DNA from: Glebionis coronaria
Taxonomy: Eukaryota > Streptophyta > Magnoliopsida > Asterales > Asteraceae
DNA: 64,000 bases
Direction of reading: 5' to 3'
Assembly (NCBI GenBank): GCA_025667525.1
Contig: CM046882.1
Span: forward strand, 505,308,792 to 505,372,791
Positions 41,883 through 53,697 of this stretch are shown in pieces. A program made the translations under genes and the position numbers. The notes under the pieces are model-generated. The model made no database searches. It was not told the DNA's origin and saw only the letters and a list, made by a program, of their open reading frames with translations. Every line of letters begins with the position of its first letter. The first letter of the stretch is position 1.

Positions 41883-43819
41883 ATGCGCACTCGATCGAAG
41901 GACTATTCTAATTCTATCGACGCTTCGAATCGACGCAATCGTAATCGAAGGAATCGACAACGTAGACGAGAATTAGAAACCGACGTTCCTAATATCGTTG
42001 TTGAAGAGACCGTAGACGAGATGGCCGACAATCGTTCGATGATGGAGAAAGTTCTGGACTCTCTGCTCATCTTTCCCCGTTCCTAGCTTAGCTCTCAGCG
42101 TCAAACTGAATATGATGCCTGCTACTGTGACTTCCAGTGCTCTTGCCCGGTATGCTTCACCGACCTCGTTTAACACCATGCTTAAATCGTTGCAGTCTAA
42201 ACCAGGAGATCTTACAGCTAATCGAAGCTAATACGGCATCATCAAATGATACAAGTCTTTGATAAGAATCTATAACGCGCTAGAACGCCCTTGTTGACGA
42301 TCCCTCGTAGGGGTCATGTCATAATTTTTTTTTTTCAACTTCATTTATATTTAATCCATTTTTCTGGCTTGGCTAGGTGGGATAGCCGAGCCTCTTCCCG
42401 TTCTTTATGATAATGAAACCGTCCACAATCCAATAAAGAAACACATATTTTTTTATTTATCTTATTTGTCACAAAAATATGTATTTTTTAAATTATCACA
42501 AACCCAAGTTATTAACTTCAATAAGTTAAGATCTATTCTTCAATATAATGGACCCCTTTTCATTTCTCAACTAAATTAGGAGTGCTTCTAAAGTCCCACC
42601 GAGGGTCATGGGGACGCGATCGTTATTCCCGCTATCGAAGCGGGGAATTTTGAGATTAAGAGCGGAATGCTTTCGTTGATACAAGCTACGAAGTTTCGAG
42701 GTCGTGAGGCGGATAATCCTCACGATCACATTCGGAATTTTGATCGTCTTTTGGCCACGAACAAGTTTAAGAACGTCTACACCGATGTCGTCAAGCTTAT
42801 GCTTTTTCCGTACTCGCTCGATGGTGCCGCCAAGGATTGGTACGAGAAAGAGCCACCTAATTCCATAATTACGTGGAAGGAACTCGTTTCCAAGTTCGTT
42901 AATCATTTCTTCCCACCGTCTAAGATGACGTTTTTTAAAAACGAGATTACGAGATTTGAGCAAAAACCGAATGAATCATTTAGAGACGTGTGGGATCGTT
43001 TTAAGGAATTGCTTAGGCAATGTCCTCACCATGGATTTTCCGAGTTTCACCAAGTCGATACGTTTTACAACGTTCTTAGTTTTCAAGAACAAGATTCGTT
43101 GAATTCCGCCGCCGGTGGCAACTTTTTGTGTAAAACTCCGAAAGATGCATTGATGATTATCGAAAATCAATCCAAGGTTTACCAACTCCGCAATGCACCG
43201 AGTGTTGCCAATGTCGCCAATGTTAGTAGTTCTAATCGTGACATTGAGAGGGTTGATGCGAAAGTCGATAAGTTGACGCATGTGTTTACGTCTTTTCTCA
43301 TTAAGATGCAAAAGAAAGACGTTCCCGCTACGGTGAAAGCGGTTGAGGCATCGTGTACGTTTTGCGGTGGACCGCATAATTAGTACGAGTGTGCGGCTAC
43401 GGATGGCCAAATGTCGAGTGTAAACGTGTTAAACAACAATTTTTCAAATCAAAATCAAAATAACGCCGGTCCATCGCAACAAACGAACAACAACAATCAA
43501 GGCAATAATTTTTAAAACCGTAACAATCAACAAGGGAATTTTCAAAATCAAGGTTATAATTAAGGTCAAAATTTTAATTGGCAAAATCGAGATTTTAACA
43601 ACAACAATCAAAACCGGAATTTTAACAATGGGCAAAATACAAATTTTTCGAACAAGGCTAATCAAGGGAACAATTTTCAAGGGAATCAAATCCAAGCTTT
43701 TAGTCAAAATTTTAATGGCTCAAATGATTTTCAAAATTACGTTAAATCAAATGACGCTAATATGAAGAGATTAGAAACGTATATTGATGATATGAAAAAC
43801 AATTTTCCAACACATTGAG
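41883..43819 (+). pseudogene. Gypsy-1 gag, interrupted and with stops
   Basis: The N-terminal part (MRTRSKDYSN at 41883, to MADNRSMMEKVL at about 42055) is separated from the main Gag body by about 530 bp of unrelated sequence. The body resumes near 42595 with SPTEGHGDAIVIPAIEAGNF and contains the Athila-type capsid motifs AAKDWYEKEP, WKELVSKFVNHFFPP and ITRFEQKPNE. The frame meets TAG at 43381-43383, inside the CCHC knuckle (CTFCGGPH...YEC). An Asn/Gln-rich tail with more stops follows. Asteraceae Athila Gag proteins have this layout, by recall. Confidence 0.85.
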
Positions 43820-44585
43820 AAGACAAAACAACAAAATTGAACAAGGACAAATCGACATAAAAAAGATGTTTTCGGCTATTATGAACAAAGCCTCGGGTGC
43901 GTCATCGAATTCGTTACCTAATGACACCGTTGCAAATCCGAAGGAACAATGTAAGGCCGCCTCGTCTCGTGAGAAAAGTCGTGTGATTACCCCTACCCTT
44001 GATGGATTTCGAGTTGTTCCTTCTTCTCAACCCTCGACTTCTAAGACGCCTTCTTATTCTAAAGTTGATGGGGTGAACGTGGCGACCAAGGAAAAGATTG
44101 CACACCCTCATGTACCTCGATTTCCATCCACGGTTCAAAAAGAAAGCTTTATCGACCTCACCAATGTAACCCTTGAAGAAACTTGTGCTTCGATCCTTCT
44201 TAAAAAACCCAAAAGGCAAATGCCGAGAAAGGAAGAGGATCCGGGCCAATTTCTACTACCTTGTGATTTTTCCGAGATTGAGGGATATTTAGCCCTTGCC
44301 GATTTAGGTGCTAGCATCAATCTCATGCCTCATTCTCTTTGGAAATTGATGAGATTGCCTAGTCTAACCCCTACGAACATGACAATCGAGCTTGAAAATT
44401 GTACACCACTTATACAAATTGGGATAGCCAAGGATGTCTATGTTAGAGTTGGAAAGTTTGTTTTTCTCGCGGATTTCGTCATTTCCGATTACGAGTGTGA
44501 TCCTAAATGTCCCATTATTTTAGGTCGACCATTTTTATCGACGGCTCGAACCGTAATCGACGTCCACGAGGGGAGACTCATATGA
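43815..44585 (+). CDS. Gypsy-1 retroviral-type aspartic protease domain
   Basis: A 256-codon open frame. Residues 100-256 form the protease: [14 protein letters not shown] with catalytic Asp at 44301, then PIILGRPFLSTARTVIDVHEG at the C-terminal end of the fold. The N-terminal 90 residues are Ser/Lys-rich linker from Gag. No separate start is needed, because it would be part of a Gag-Pro polyprotein; the Met at 43815 is only the first in the frame. Immediately downstream a one-base shift moves the reading into the frame of the acidic ORF. Confidence 0.82.
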   Translation: MRRQNNKIEQGQIDIKKMFSAIMNKASGASSNSLPNDTVANPKEQCKAASSREKSRVITPTLDGFRVVPSSQPSTSKTPSYSKVDGVNVATKEKIAHPHVPRFPSTVQKESFIDLTNVTLEETCASILLKKPKRQMPRKEEDPGQFLLPCDFSEIEGYLALADLGASINLMPHSLWKLMRLPSLTPTNMTIELENCTPLIQIGIAKDVYVRVGKFVFLADFVISDYECDPKCPIILGRPFLSTARTVIDVHEGRLI

Positions 44586-45751
44586 GATATGGGGAGGAAC
44601 GAATGGAATTTTTCGCAAATAAATCCCAAGTTTCAAATGATCATGATAAAACCGAGGTTGCAAAACAACATGTTTCAAATTCTAATGATTTCAAAATGTT
44701 AACTTTAGCGGATAATATGAGGCTTGACGCATGTTTTGAAAGAATTAAAATGAACGGTTTTAAAGATGACGATTTTAATGATAAAGAATACGTTTACTTA
44801 ATTCAAAAGGTTATTCGTAGATTTATGGATGAAAAATCACTTTGGGATGTATTTGGCGAAACAAGTGAAAAACCAATTCCGAAGGGTGACGTTAGTGCCA
44901 TCACGACAGTGACAAAAATTGACTCGTCTTCACCACCTTCGAAGGACCGCGTCTTTGAGGCTTCAACTTCTAACTCCATCGAAGTGCCTCCATTTCCTAG
45001 CCCAACACCCGTTGAGGCTAAAGGTTTCATCGACATCGATCCTCTCGTCTTAGGAAAGTCACCTAAGCATAGCCCTAGGGCTTGTAAGACCATGGTTGTG
45101 AGTGCTCACATCGACTCTTACTTTGACGATGACGATGGCGATTTTGCCGAGATTGATCACGTGCTTCAAAATCCACATGTATTTTTTTATTCTCCTAAAA
45201 AGAATTCCAAATGTGGGAAGTACGTTGATTATGAGTTTGTTCCCGAGATTGAGGAAATTATTGAACGAGAGCTATCTCTTTTGCCTCCAGTTCCACCTAC
45301 GAGTGAGGTTGATGCTTCCAAAATCGAGGATGAACATAATGAGTTGGAACGTCTTATTTTCGATTATGAACCAACTCACGAGACCCAAAATCCCATTCAC
45401 GAGGAGTTACTTAATCAATACTCCTCCACTATGAATGATGATTTTGTGCTTGATCGTGATCTCTTCGAGAGAATTTCAAATATCATTAAAGAGGATTATG
45501 AAGAACTTTGGTTTGATAAGCCTATTTACGATGAAGAAATCGGTGAGATGCATGATCATGAGGATGACGAATATGTTGACCCCGAGGGGGTGGTGTTCTT
45601 TGTTGATCGACGTTTTGAGAACTTATACAATCCACCACCCCTTAACCACGACTTAAATGTGAGGGTTTTTATCGTGACTAATTTTGAATTTGAAACGCCA
45701 AATATTTTCGACATCATCAAATCGGGTTTTCATAGAGTTTTTGAACGATGA
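44586..45751 (+). CDS. Acidic ORF downstream of gypsy-1 protease, unknown function
   Basis: About 390 residues are open after RYGEERMEFF, in the frame that begins upstream at 44507. The protein is rich in Asp, Glu, Pro and Ser. I see no RT motif (YxDD with its LPQG context), no RNase H and no integrase HHCC. Gypsy-2 has a comparable acidic linker between protease and RT (63650-63000), so this is best read as that linker in an element that lost the following RT. It retains an open frame in an otherwise damaged element. Confidence 0.6.
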
Positions 45752-46187
45752 AAAAGGAAAAGATTTTAAAATGGATTTAAAAGATTTTTCTACATGTCTA
45801 ACTCCTTCATCACATCGTTATTTGAGTTCTACCACGTCATCTACTCCTTTTGATGAGTGTGTGTGTGGTTTTAGTGTGGGGGAAGCCCCTTATGTTCCCT
45901 CACATTTCTCCACCGAGGACGAGATATTTGATCCCAGAATTGCTTGTAAAGGGAAATCTCGGTCTTCCACCGATGCAATAAATGGAAATCCTATTCATTT
46001 GCTTGGTGTGAGTCTACCTCGAGTAGCTCATAAGTTTGCCTTACCCATTGCCCCACCTTTCTACTTCTCATCTCTTTTCTTCAAACCCTTTGGGTTTTTT
46101 CTATCGGTTGAAGTAGCGTTGTTTCGTCTTTCATCCGAAAACGAGGACGCTATCTTTGACCCCGGTATACATTTATCGGGTTTTTAA
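45684..46187 (+). CDS. Small ORF of gypsy-1 (167 codons), unrecognised
   Basis: Overlaps the end of the acidic ORF in another frame (first Met 45684) and may be its continuation after a frameshift near 45750. Ser/Thr-rich, with a Phe/Pro-rich hydrophobic stretch (PPFYFSSLFFKPFGFF) at residues 127-142 that could be one membrane segment. An envelope-like role, as discussed for Athila, cannot be inferred from this alone. Confidence 0.35.
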   Translation: MNLKRQIFSTSSNRVFIEFLNDEKGKDFKMDLKDFSTCLTPSSHRYLSSTTSSTPFDECVCGFSVGEAPYVPSHFSTEDEIFDPRIACKGKSRSSTDAINGNPIHLLGVSLPRVAHKFALPIAPPFYFSSLFFKPFGFFLSVEVALFRLSSENEDAIFDPGIHLSGF

Positions 46188-48062
46188 AGTACTCCATGTA
46201 CTTTTGGGCATTGATTATCATGTAAGCCCCACCAAAAATGATCAAACCATGATTATCCCTAAATGATCACATTTATAGGGATTCGAATCGAGCTTTTGAC
46301 TCGGTTTTAAAAAACAAGGTGCCTCGTGGGGGATTCTCATGCTTATCCTTGTAAATATTATCGTTTTTCTAATAGTGTAACGAGGGGACTTGTGCTCTTC
46401 CAACCTTTGTTCCGTGGTTGTTTGTGATTAGGTTCATCGTCATCATTGAAGCCTCTCGTGTTCTTTTTACGGATCACTCGAGCTTCGATCGTTGCCTTTG
46501 GAGATTACGATATCCAATGATATCCTTTTATGTTCTAACGTTTATCTTATTAGCACAATTCATAAACGGCTTTTAGGTTATTCGTTTTACCCTTTCCATG
46601 CTCGAGATTAAGCATTCGACTTTCATCTCTAGTATGGGGGTGTTTCACCCCTAGACTCAAAACATTGAGGACAATGTTTTGTTTTAGTATGGGGGTGAGT
46701 AGATACTTCACCTTGCTTACGTAAACATGCAATCCAATTTTCATCTTTTTGTTATCGTTTTGTTGCAAAATAAGGCTAAAAATGGCTAAATTTTAATATT
46801 TTTTCTTGTTTTTCATAAGTGTTTAAGACACGAATGTATGTTTTCTGATGGTGAGAATAAGAGTAATTTTTTACTCGACCGTGCATGTTGAGCACTTAGC
46901 TTCGATTCCTTAACTTTTTAGGCTAAGTCTCTTAAATGAGGACGAGAAATGATAGAATTAATTATAGGTTACGTAATCTTTCACGATCTCATGTTTAGTA
47001 ATTATTAGCTTATTCTCCCACGCTTTTGTTTAAATAAATGCAATAAGTAAGGTCGTACGATTTAAAAGGTTACTTAGCTTCTAGCCCAAGATCGTTTAAA
47101 AGTTGCTCGTGTTCGAATAGAGTTCATAGCCAAGGCATAACTTATTGAAGCTGGATGCGAAGATTGGCAAAGTTCCAAAAAGGCCCTCACAAGGCATGAG
47201 GAACTCCATTTTGTTGCCAAAGATCCATAATGATGTGAAGTATCATTATTCCTAAATCAATATGAAGGATCGAGACACACGACGAGAAGCAATATACTCC
47301 CCTAAAGATCATGGAGAAGTCTATCAAAAAAGACCCTAACAAGGTATGAGGATAAATATATCCAAGTCCGAAAAGGAGGCAGATCGTTGTATATCAAAAT
47401 CCCAAATAAAGATTGAAGAAAAATGATGAAGTCGTGGTCCAAGTTTGAAGAAATTCCATATATGAAGAGAAGACCATTATTTCAAGAACGTCTTCCAAGA
47501 TTTGAAGTTCGAAACACATGCCAAATATCGGTCCGAGAAAGGTCTCAAATCGTGAAACGAGTTATGCCAAGATATGAACTTAAGGAGATTACGAGAAGCC
47601 GTTTTAAAAGATCGTGTCCTTCGGCTAACTATCAATTAAATCGTGCTACTTTATTTTCGGCCTTAAATAATTATCGAAATGAGTCAATGATGTATCCTCG
47701 TGATCATTAAGACAAAAATAAAATATAAGAGATACCAATTAGGAATAAGGGAGTCTAAGTCTGTAACTAACACTCATGAGTAATGATTGTGTTGCTAACT
47801 TATAATAACAATGATCTCGTTACACGCTTAGCATGGAATCGAGTGAAAATCGAGGATGACGAACTTATCTCTATGAGGCATTCATGTATTCTTATTCCTT
47901 GACCCTAAAAGTCACTTAATCGTGATGAAAACAATACATTATGTCTAAAACACGTGTAGTAGTTATTTAAGTTTACGTTTTTAATAAATGTCACATAAAA
48001 ATGAATTTTGGAAGTGCTATGATACTTAATTCTAGCATTGCGTGGAGACACGACAATGGTTT
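46188..48062 (+). other. 3' untranslated region of gypsy-1
   Basis: No gene is seen. At 46637-46651 is GGGGTG-TTT-CACCCC, followed by a perfect inverted repeat AAAACATTG-AGGA-CAATGTTTT (46659-46680). These are flanked by two PPT-like TATGGGGGTG tracts (46634 and 46689). The same block occurs in gypsy-2 (59943-60006). Confidence 0.75.
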
Positions 48063-48074
48063 AGTATGGGGGAG
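48063..48074 (+). other. Polypurine tract of gypsy-1
   Basis: AGTATGGGGGAG directly precedes the 3' LTR start TGATGAGACT. Gypsy-2 has the complement CTCCCCCATACT beside its LTR. Confidence 0.85.
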
Positions 48075-51000
48075 TGATGAGACTGCAATTTTACATAGTC
48101 TCATCATTCAAATCGGGCTTAAAATGCTTAAAATATCATTAAAATACCCCAAAATATGCTTGTGTTTGTTCATTGTGTATTTTAGGTACGGATATCGTGA
48201 AATCAACAAAAGATCACAAGAATGAAGCAATAACGAACACGGGAAACGAAGCCTCACAAAGAACCGGACCCGAATCATGATTTTCTATTGAAGTCCTTGA
48301 AGTTTTGAAGATTGGCAAGATTGGTCCCTCATCTTTTGAAGACTTGTCATATTATACCCTTGTGAAACTCAAAATTACACAATGGGTCTCTAATATTTCA
48401 AGATTATACACGATTGGCCCTTAAAGAATGCAAACATTGCATATTATGTCCTTGAAACAAGTGTATAAAAGTTTTTGTGGCCAATCTAGAAAAACAAAAA
48501 CTTCACTATAAAGGAAATGGGAGTTGATAGCTGTTTAAACACAAAGTGAACAAAGATGGGAAAAATAAGGACCATTTGTGGGCAGACAACATATCTTAAA
48601 CCCACCACCCACACCCTGCCACGTAGCCCACTCCCACCATCCAACCAATCATATCACCCCTCTCATCCCTGTCACACTCCACGTCACTTTTCCCACTAAC
48701 CCCATTTTTTAAACCTGTTTTATTAAACTAATTTTGGAGGTAAACATTTTTTAAACACAAAACATAATCAAACCTATACTTTTTAACCTTCCCCACACAT
48801 AAACCCTAAAACCTTAATCACCCAAAACAAGGGGTTTTCGTTTGATAATCTCTAGATTGGTGATTAACAACCCTCTCATCCAATCCCACTCCACAAAAAC
48901 CTCACCTCATGACTCTATGTGGACTTCCCATGTTCCCCTGTCCCTCCATAATCAGTAAAGAACGAATCACAGCAGAAGATCAACGACCTGGACGTTTTTC
49001 TTTCTCCCAAAGGAACCCACCAACGGTCTAGATCAAATTGAGCAGCTGTCAACAACACAAGAGCACAAAAATCCATCACATGATGCTTTTGACCAAGAAG
49101 ACCAAGGGCAATTTTTTTAAATCATGAACTAGGGTTTTGCATTAGTTTTAGTTTCTAGAATAGTCTTGTATCAGTATAAAATGGGTGGTTTGTACCTATT
49201 TACACTTTGTTCTAGTTTTTGTATTTTTTTTAAATTCTTAGTGAAAATGAAATTTTAAAATTGTGCAAATACTGAGTTCCAATTTTATTGTTTAGATTAG
49301 TCTAAATTTACATTTATTTGCAATTTAGTTTAAGTTTATCAAAGGTTTTGTTCAAGAAAAAAAATTTTGGCAAAAACTTTTTAAGACCCTTGAATCTGAT
49401 TCCAAACCCAAGTGAAGTGAAAGTGGACCTTGGGTAGTGGATGCAAATTAGTGTTACTTCCTGTTGATATACCATTTTAAGTTTTCAAGATTTTGTGTTC
49501 CAAAGTTTGATTTTTCAAAGATTTTTCTAAAATCTTTTCTTTTTTTTACTTACTGCTTACTGTAGCATAAGCTACTGATAAGCTCTTTTGACAAAAGAGT
49601 CTTATTAGTTGGTTTAGACTACTTGAAGTTTCCTTCTTTATTGGTTATGTTTGTGCAGAAAACAAGAAGAAACATTTCATCCTTTATTCCATTTTCATGT
49701 CATTTTTGAAGATATATGTGATTTGGTTCTGATATAGAACCCCAACAAAGCTTCTCTACACACACATAAGCTCAAAAAGACTCTCTAGAAGGCATCAGCT
49801 TGATTGGTATTAGGCATGAACCCTATTGAATTTTTTCTGAGTTTTATGTTCTTTTGTGGATTTGCTATTTGTGATTTGTGTTTTATCTATTTTTGTGTTA
49901 ATTTAAGCCATGATTTATGTTTATTTATGTTTTTGATGCATGATAGAATAAGTTTAAATTAGTTTGAGTGATTTTGCTTGAAAATTCTTTGTTAATTTTT
50001 GGTTTTATTCAGTAAAGGGGTGTTTGGGATTAGGTTAAAAGGAAAGCATTAGACTAATCTTTGGCCTAAAACCTGCTTAAACACACTTGGGTAGGGTAGT
50101 GTTAGTTGTTTGAATGCTTGGTTTCATTTGGTTTATGGTTATTTAGAGTTTGTATATTAAACAGTTTGGTTAAAATAGGCATAAAACATTCAGCAACCCA
50201 TAACTAGCTTGATTTTGATTTTTCGTGGTTTCATATCTTTGTATTTGTTAGAGTATCTGTTAAGTTAGGGCTTGGATATTGGTATTTGTGGTTTGGTTGG
50301 ACACTGAGTAAGTTTTAGCCTGTTAAATCTCACCATTGAACCAACTGTATCAGCAAGAGTGCCATGTTCTTGTTTATGCATATCAGTAAACTGATTGTGA
50401 TCATTTTGTGTGATTGTTGTATTGAACTTGTTACTTTTGTGTTATTCTAGACTCCCTACACTCAACTGAGTGTAGGGGTGCCCCTTGTTCCATCAGAATC
50501 CATCAAACGAGTCAAAACAAGCACAAAAAATCATTTAGTTTACTTATAAGTGTTATCCGAGAACGATCTTTATTTCTTTGTTTTTTTGGTAGTATTGCCA
50601 GATATCGAATAAAACCTGTTCTAGCAAAGTTTTTACAAGTTCAAGTCTATTTTCTTTTTGATCTTAGATCATAGGATTAAAAGGTTTTTCTTTTGATTTA
50701 GTTTGTTTTTAGGATTGTTTGGATACCAGTTTACAGGTTAGTATAAAAAGAAAATAAAAGAAAAGTTTTTAAAAATATTGGCGTGGCCAGGACTCGAACC
50801 TGCGCCACCACTTCCAACACACAACACACTCACCACTGCGCCCTAGGGACTTTACTGATATGTTTCCCTATGGCTATTTGATAAGGTGTTTTTTTAGCTT
50901 ATATATTTAAGTTCGAACCTAATAAGCTGTGTAACAGCTTATTGGTTTTGCTTTTTTAGTTGTTTAACATTTTTCTTGTGTTTTTCAGTTAGTTTAAGAA

Positions 51001-51593
51001 ATTTTTCAACAAAAATTAGATTTTTCACGTTTATAATTAATTATTTATGAATATTTTTAGTTTAAATTTTATAAAGTAATTTAAAAATAGAAAAAAGTAG
51101 TTTAAAAATTTAGAAAAATAATTTTTAAGTTTTAAATAACATATTTGAGGTTTACATTTAGAAAAGTTTTCATTTTCACTCTTTTTCAATTTTATTTAAT
51201 TTTAGGTTTTTATTAAACTTTAAAAATTAATATAAAATTATTAAAAAGGTTTTGGAAATTTTTGTTTTTATTTTTGTCTTATTCATATTTTTCTTAGTCT
51301 AAATTAAGATTTTAGTAATTTTTAGAGTACTTTTGTTTTTTGTCGAGTTTTACGATTTCGCGTGTTTTACGTCGTAGCATAGTTTTTAGTCGTAGTTCGT
51401 CTTTAATTTTTCTCTCTTTAAACCCAAAAACGTCACTAATCCAAACTTGATTTATGTTATATTTTCACACAACACATACACCTCCGCCGAGAACGAACTT
51501 GGACTTTTCGTATTCACGGTTTTCCTAAACCGTGTCGATTAATACTTGCCCATTATACGTCTTTTTCCTAAAAGCGTATTTTTACCTACATCA
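48075..51593 (+). repeat. 3' LTR of gypsy-1 (3,519 bp)
   Basis: TGATGAGACT...CATCA, uninterrupted, colinear with the split 5' LTR. It contains the terminal inverted repeat (48076-48084, 48097-48105), the 22-25 bp palindrome (50454-50477) and the antisense tRNA-like cassette (50779-50851). No protein gene is seen. It has many scattered substitutions relative to the 5' LTR. Confidence 0.94.
50779..50851 (-). other. tRNA-like (Pol III type 2) cassette in the gypsy-1 3' LTR
   Basis: The minus strand reads CCTAGGGCGCAGTGGTGAG (A-box-like), then about 35 bases later GGTTCGAGTCC (B-box-like). It is the counterpart of 40226-40300 with a slightly better A box. Confidence 0.55.
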
Positions 51594-51598
51594 TAGAC
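51594..51598. repeat. Target-site duplication TAGAC (right copy) of gypsy-1
   Basis: Matches 29856-29860. Confidence 0.93.
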
Positions 51599-52130
51599 TT
51601 AACAACTCTTTAATAACTATATTTGTGCCTTTTGAAGTGGAGAAAGTTACATCTGAAGATGAACATTCCCTTGAATCATCTGGTGATTCGTATGATGTTT
51701 TATATAGCGATTCGTCTACTCATTTATCAAATTACTCATCTAGTGATGATTTAACCAACTTTCTACAATCTAGAAATCTTGAATGCCAATTCCCTTATTG
51801 GCTTCCTAAAAAAACAACCAAGTGCCTATCAAGACCCAGGGGCTAGAAAAACTAAAACTTGATGTCATCTTTCCACATCCACAAATTTGTTCAAGTTCAA
51901 GAACAACAGGTGAATATGCTCTAAGATCCTTAAGGCACATACAAGAAGAAGTAGATATGGTGAATAAACCATACAGCCTGACTCCTATAAACGATGTAGT
52001 TCTTGGGATAGAGCTCCAAAAGCATAAGTTGGATCTGTTGGTCTATAACTTTAATTTAGATCTTTTTTGGATATTATGTAATAAAAAAAATATGTATGCA
52101 CTTGACTTTATTTTGATATTATGACTTTAA
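51599..52130 (+). other. Unrecognised coding-like segment in old flanking DNA
   Basis: Two overlapping open stretches (to 51846 and 51822-52124) could be one exon broken by a frameshift near 51830. The first is Ser/Asp-rich (DSYDVLYSDSSTHLSNYSSS), the second reads DVVLGIELQKHKLDLLVYNF near its end. A pyrimidine-rich CTTTTGAAG before 51640 could be a splice acceptor. I do not recognise a family. It may be a host gene fragment or an older element. Confidence 0.3.
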
Positions 52131-52194
52131 TGAATGCTTTTGTAATTATTTGTTAAAGCTTTGATCATATTTCTCATGCATAGTTCTTACCTTT

Positions 52195-52660
52195 TTATTA
52201 GTATCATATATGATAATGTAACATCATATATGATAATGCATGTAACTCCTAAATTATGCCGTATATGATAATGCACTATCATATATGATAATGTGATATC
52301 ATATATGATAATGCATTTAGCTCTTAAATTATGTTATATATGATAACGCACTATCATATATGATAATGAAATATAATGCATGTAACTCTTAAATTATGCC
52401 ATATATGATAATGCACAATCATATATGATAATGCATTATCATATATGATACTCAAGAAAAAGTTAAATATATTAAACAAAGAATATGTTGAAATCATGAT
52501 TACAAAAGAGTATGCACAATTAATAATTAAACACATGTCCGGAAAATTAAAAAATATATATACTTTTTAACAGTATCATATATGATAAGTCAAACAGAAT
52601 GTAACCTAATATAAAATCATATATAGTATACCTCTGATATCATATATGATAACCACTTAT
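52195..52660. repeat. AT-rich array built on the palindrome ATCATATATGAT
   Basis: At least nine copies of the 12-bp palindrome (often extended to TATCATATATGATA) occur, mostly separated by AATGCA-type spacers at 20-45 bp intervals. In the first half a longer unit containing ATGCATGTAACTC and TTAAATTATG also recurs. More decayed copies lie at 53140-53215. Confidence 0.88.
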
Positions 52661-52751
52661 ACATAATCAAAAGATGATTATTATTAAAACTACTCTTCTT
52701 CTTCAACAATGAACTCTTCTTCAAGCACATTATCACACTATGAAATCATGA

Positions 52752-52862
52752 TTAACGCCTACTTCTTCTTGATCCTTAAACATATATGTACACGTCCTTT
52801 TGTTATGATCAACATCTACTTTTCTCCAAATCGGACAATTGCAACATCCTTATCTGCTCATT
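52752..52862 (-). pseudogene. Possible zinc-knuckle remnant (HNKRTC), MULE/FAR1-like
   Basis: A minus-strand frame reads CNCPIWRKVDVDHNKRTC and ends after an acidic tail. The DHNKRTC part resembles the GHNKRTC end of the CCHC knuckle found in FAR1/MULE-type plant proteins. The Cys spacing is wrong, so it would be decayed. No SWIM or transposase domain was found nearby. This is a weak call. Confidence 0.2.
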
Positions 52863-53697
52863 GATGCGTTCGCACAGTCTGCAATTATACAGGAGAGAAA
52901 AGAAAATATTTGATTATGGTAGTGAGTTATGTGAAACATATTTTATTCTCAATTATAAGCCACATACCACTCACCATATCCATTAATATTCACTTTTGAG
53001 TTTGATGGCCAAGCTATATACAATAGGTTCAAAGTGTCAAAAGTTATTCGTAATGTCATATAGATAGAAATCAGGTTTGAAGAGTTTAAAGAGATTTTGC
53101 GAAAATTAGTGATACAAATATGTTTTTTTTTGTTACATATATCATATATGCGTATCATATTTGATATGCCTATCATATATCATATATCATATATCTATCA
53201 TATATGATAAATGAAGTATTATATATCATAGATCAAGCTTAATTTAGCCTACATTAGCAACATAAAAAATTCTAAAAATACAGCTTATTCACATGAACAT
53301 AAGCTTATTCATAACTCTCTTACTCAAATAATATGTTAATTCATTAAAAAAAGCTAATAAAGTAGATATAATTCAACACAGTAAATTCAAAATCATCTAA
53401 TGACCAACCTTACTCATAACTCTCATCTAGTTCAAAATCTTATTCATAAACTCTCATCTAAATAAATATCGTATTCAAACAAATCAACTTATCCTCTAAC
53501 CTGATGATAATAAGCTAGGTTATTTGTTATGAACAATGAACTCAAATAATTCGTTCAATATAACCTCTAACCTGATGATGGATCAATTCGTGATGCATTC
53601 GTGTTGATGGATTCATGATGGTTTCATAATCATCGCTTAGAATTTTTGATGGATTCGTCATGATGGATCGATGAAGTTAGAGAATTTTTAGAGAGAT
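52863..53697. other. AT-rich sequence without recognisable gene
   Basis: Contains scattered ATATATGAT repeats (53140-53215) and a region rich in GATGGATTCATGATGG-like repeats near 53570-53670. No convincing ORF or RNA is seen. Confidence 0.5.

Larger units (their letters stand above)
29861..51593 (+). mobile_element. Gypsy-1: complete Athila-like LTR retrotransposon without pol
   Basis: Complete element with TGATG...CATCA LTR termini and the duplication TAGAC on both sides (29856-29860, 51594-51598). Net of the nested copia-4 it is about 14.1 kb with LTRs of about 3.51 and 3.52 kb. In order: 5' LTR (split), tRNA-Asp-type primer site, leader, gag, protease, a long acidic ORF, UTR, polypurine tract and 3' LTR. 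I find no RT, RNase H or integrase motifs, so it is non-autonomous. The LTRs differ at several percent of sites by eye, so it is older than copia-4. Confidence 0.95.

Noticed and set aside
45684..46187. Envelope gene of gypsy-1
   Set aside because: Only one hydrophobic stretch and no signal peptide or cleavage motif. Kept as an unrecognised ORF.
52195..52660. CRISPR-like array
   Set aside because: The repeats are short palindromic AT units with irregular spacing in a plant retroelement context, and there are no cas genes.
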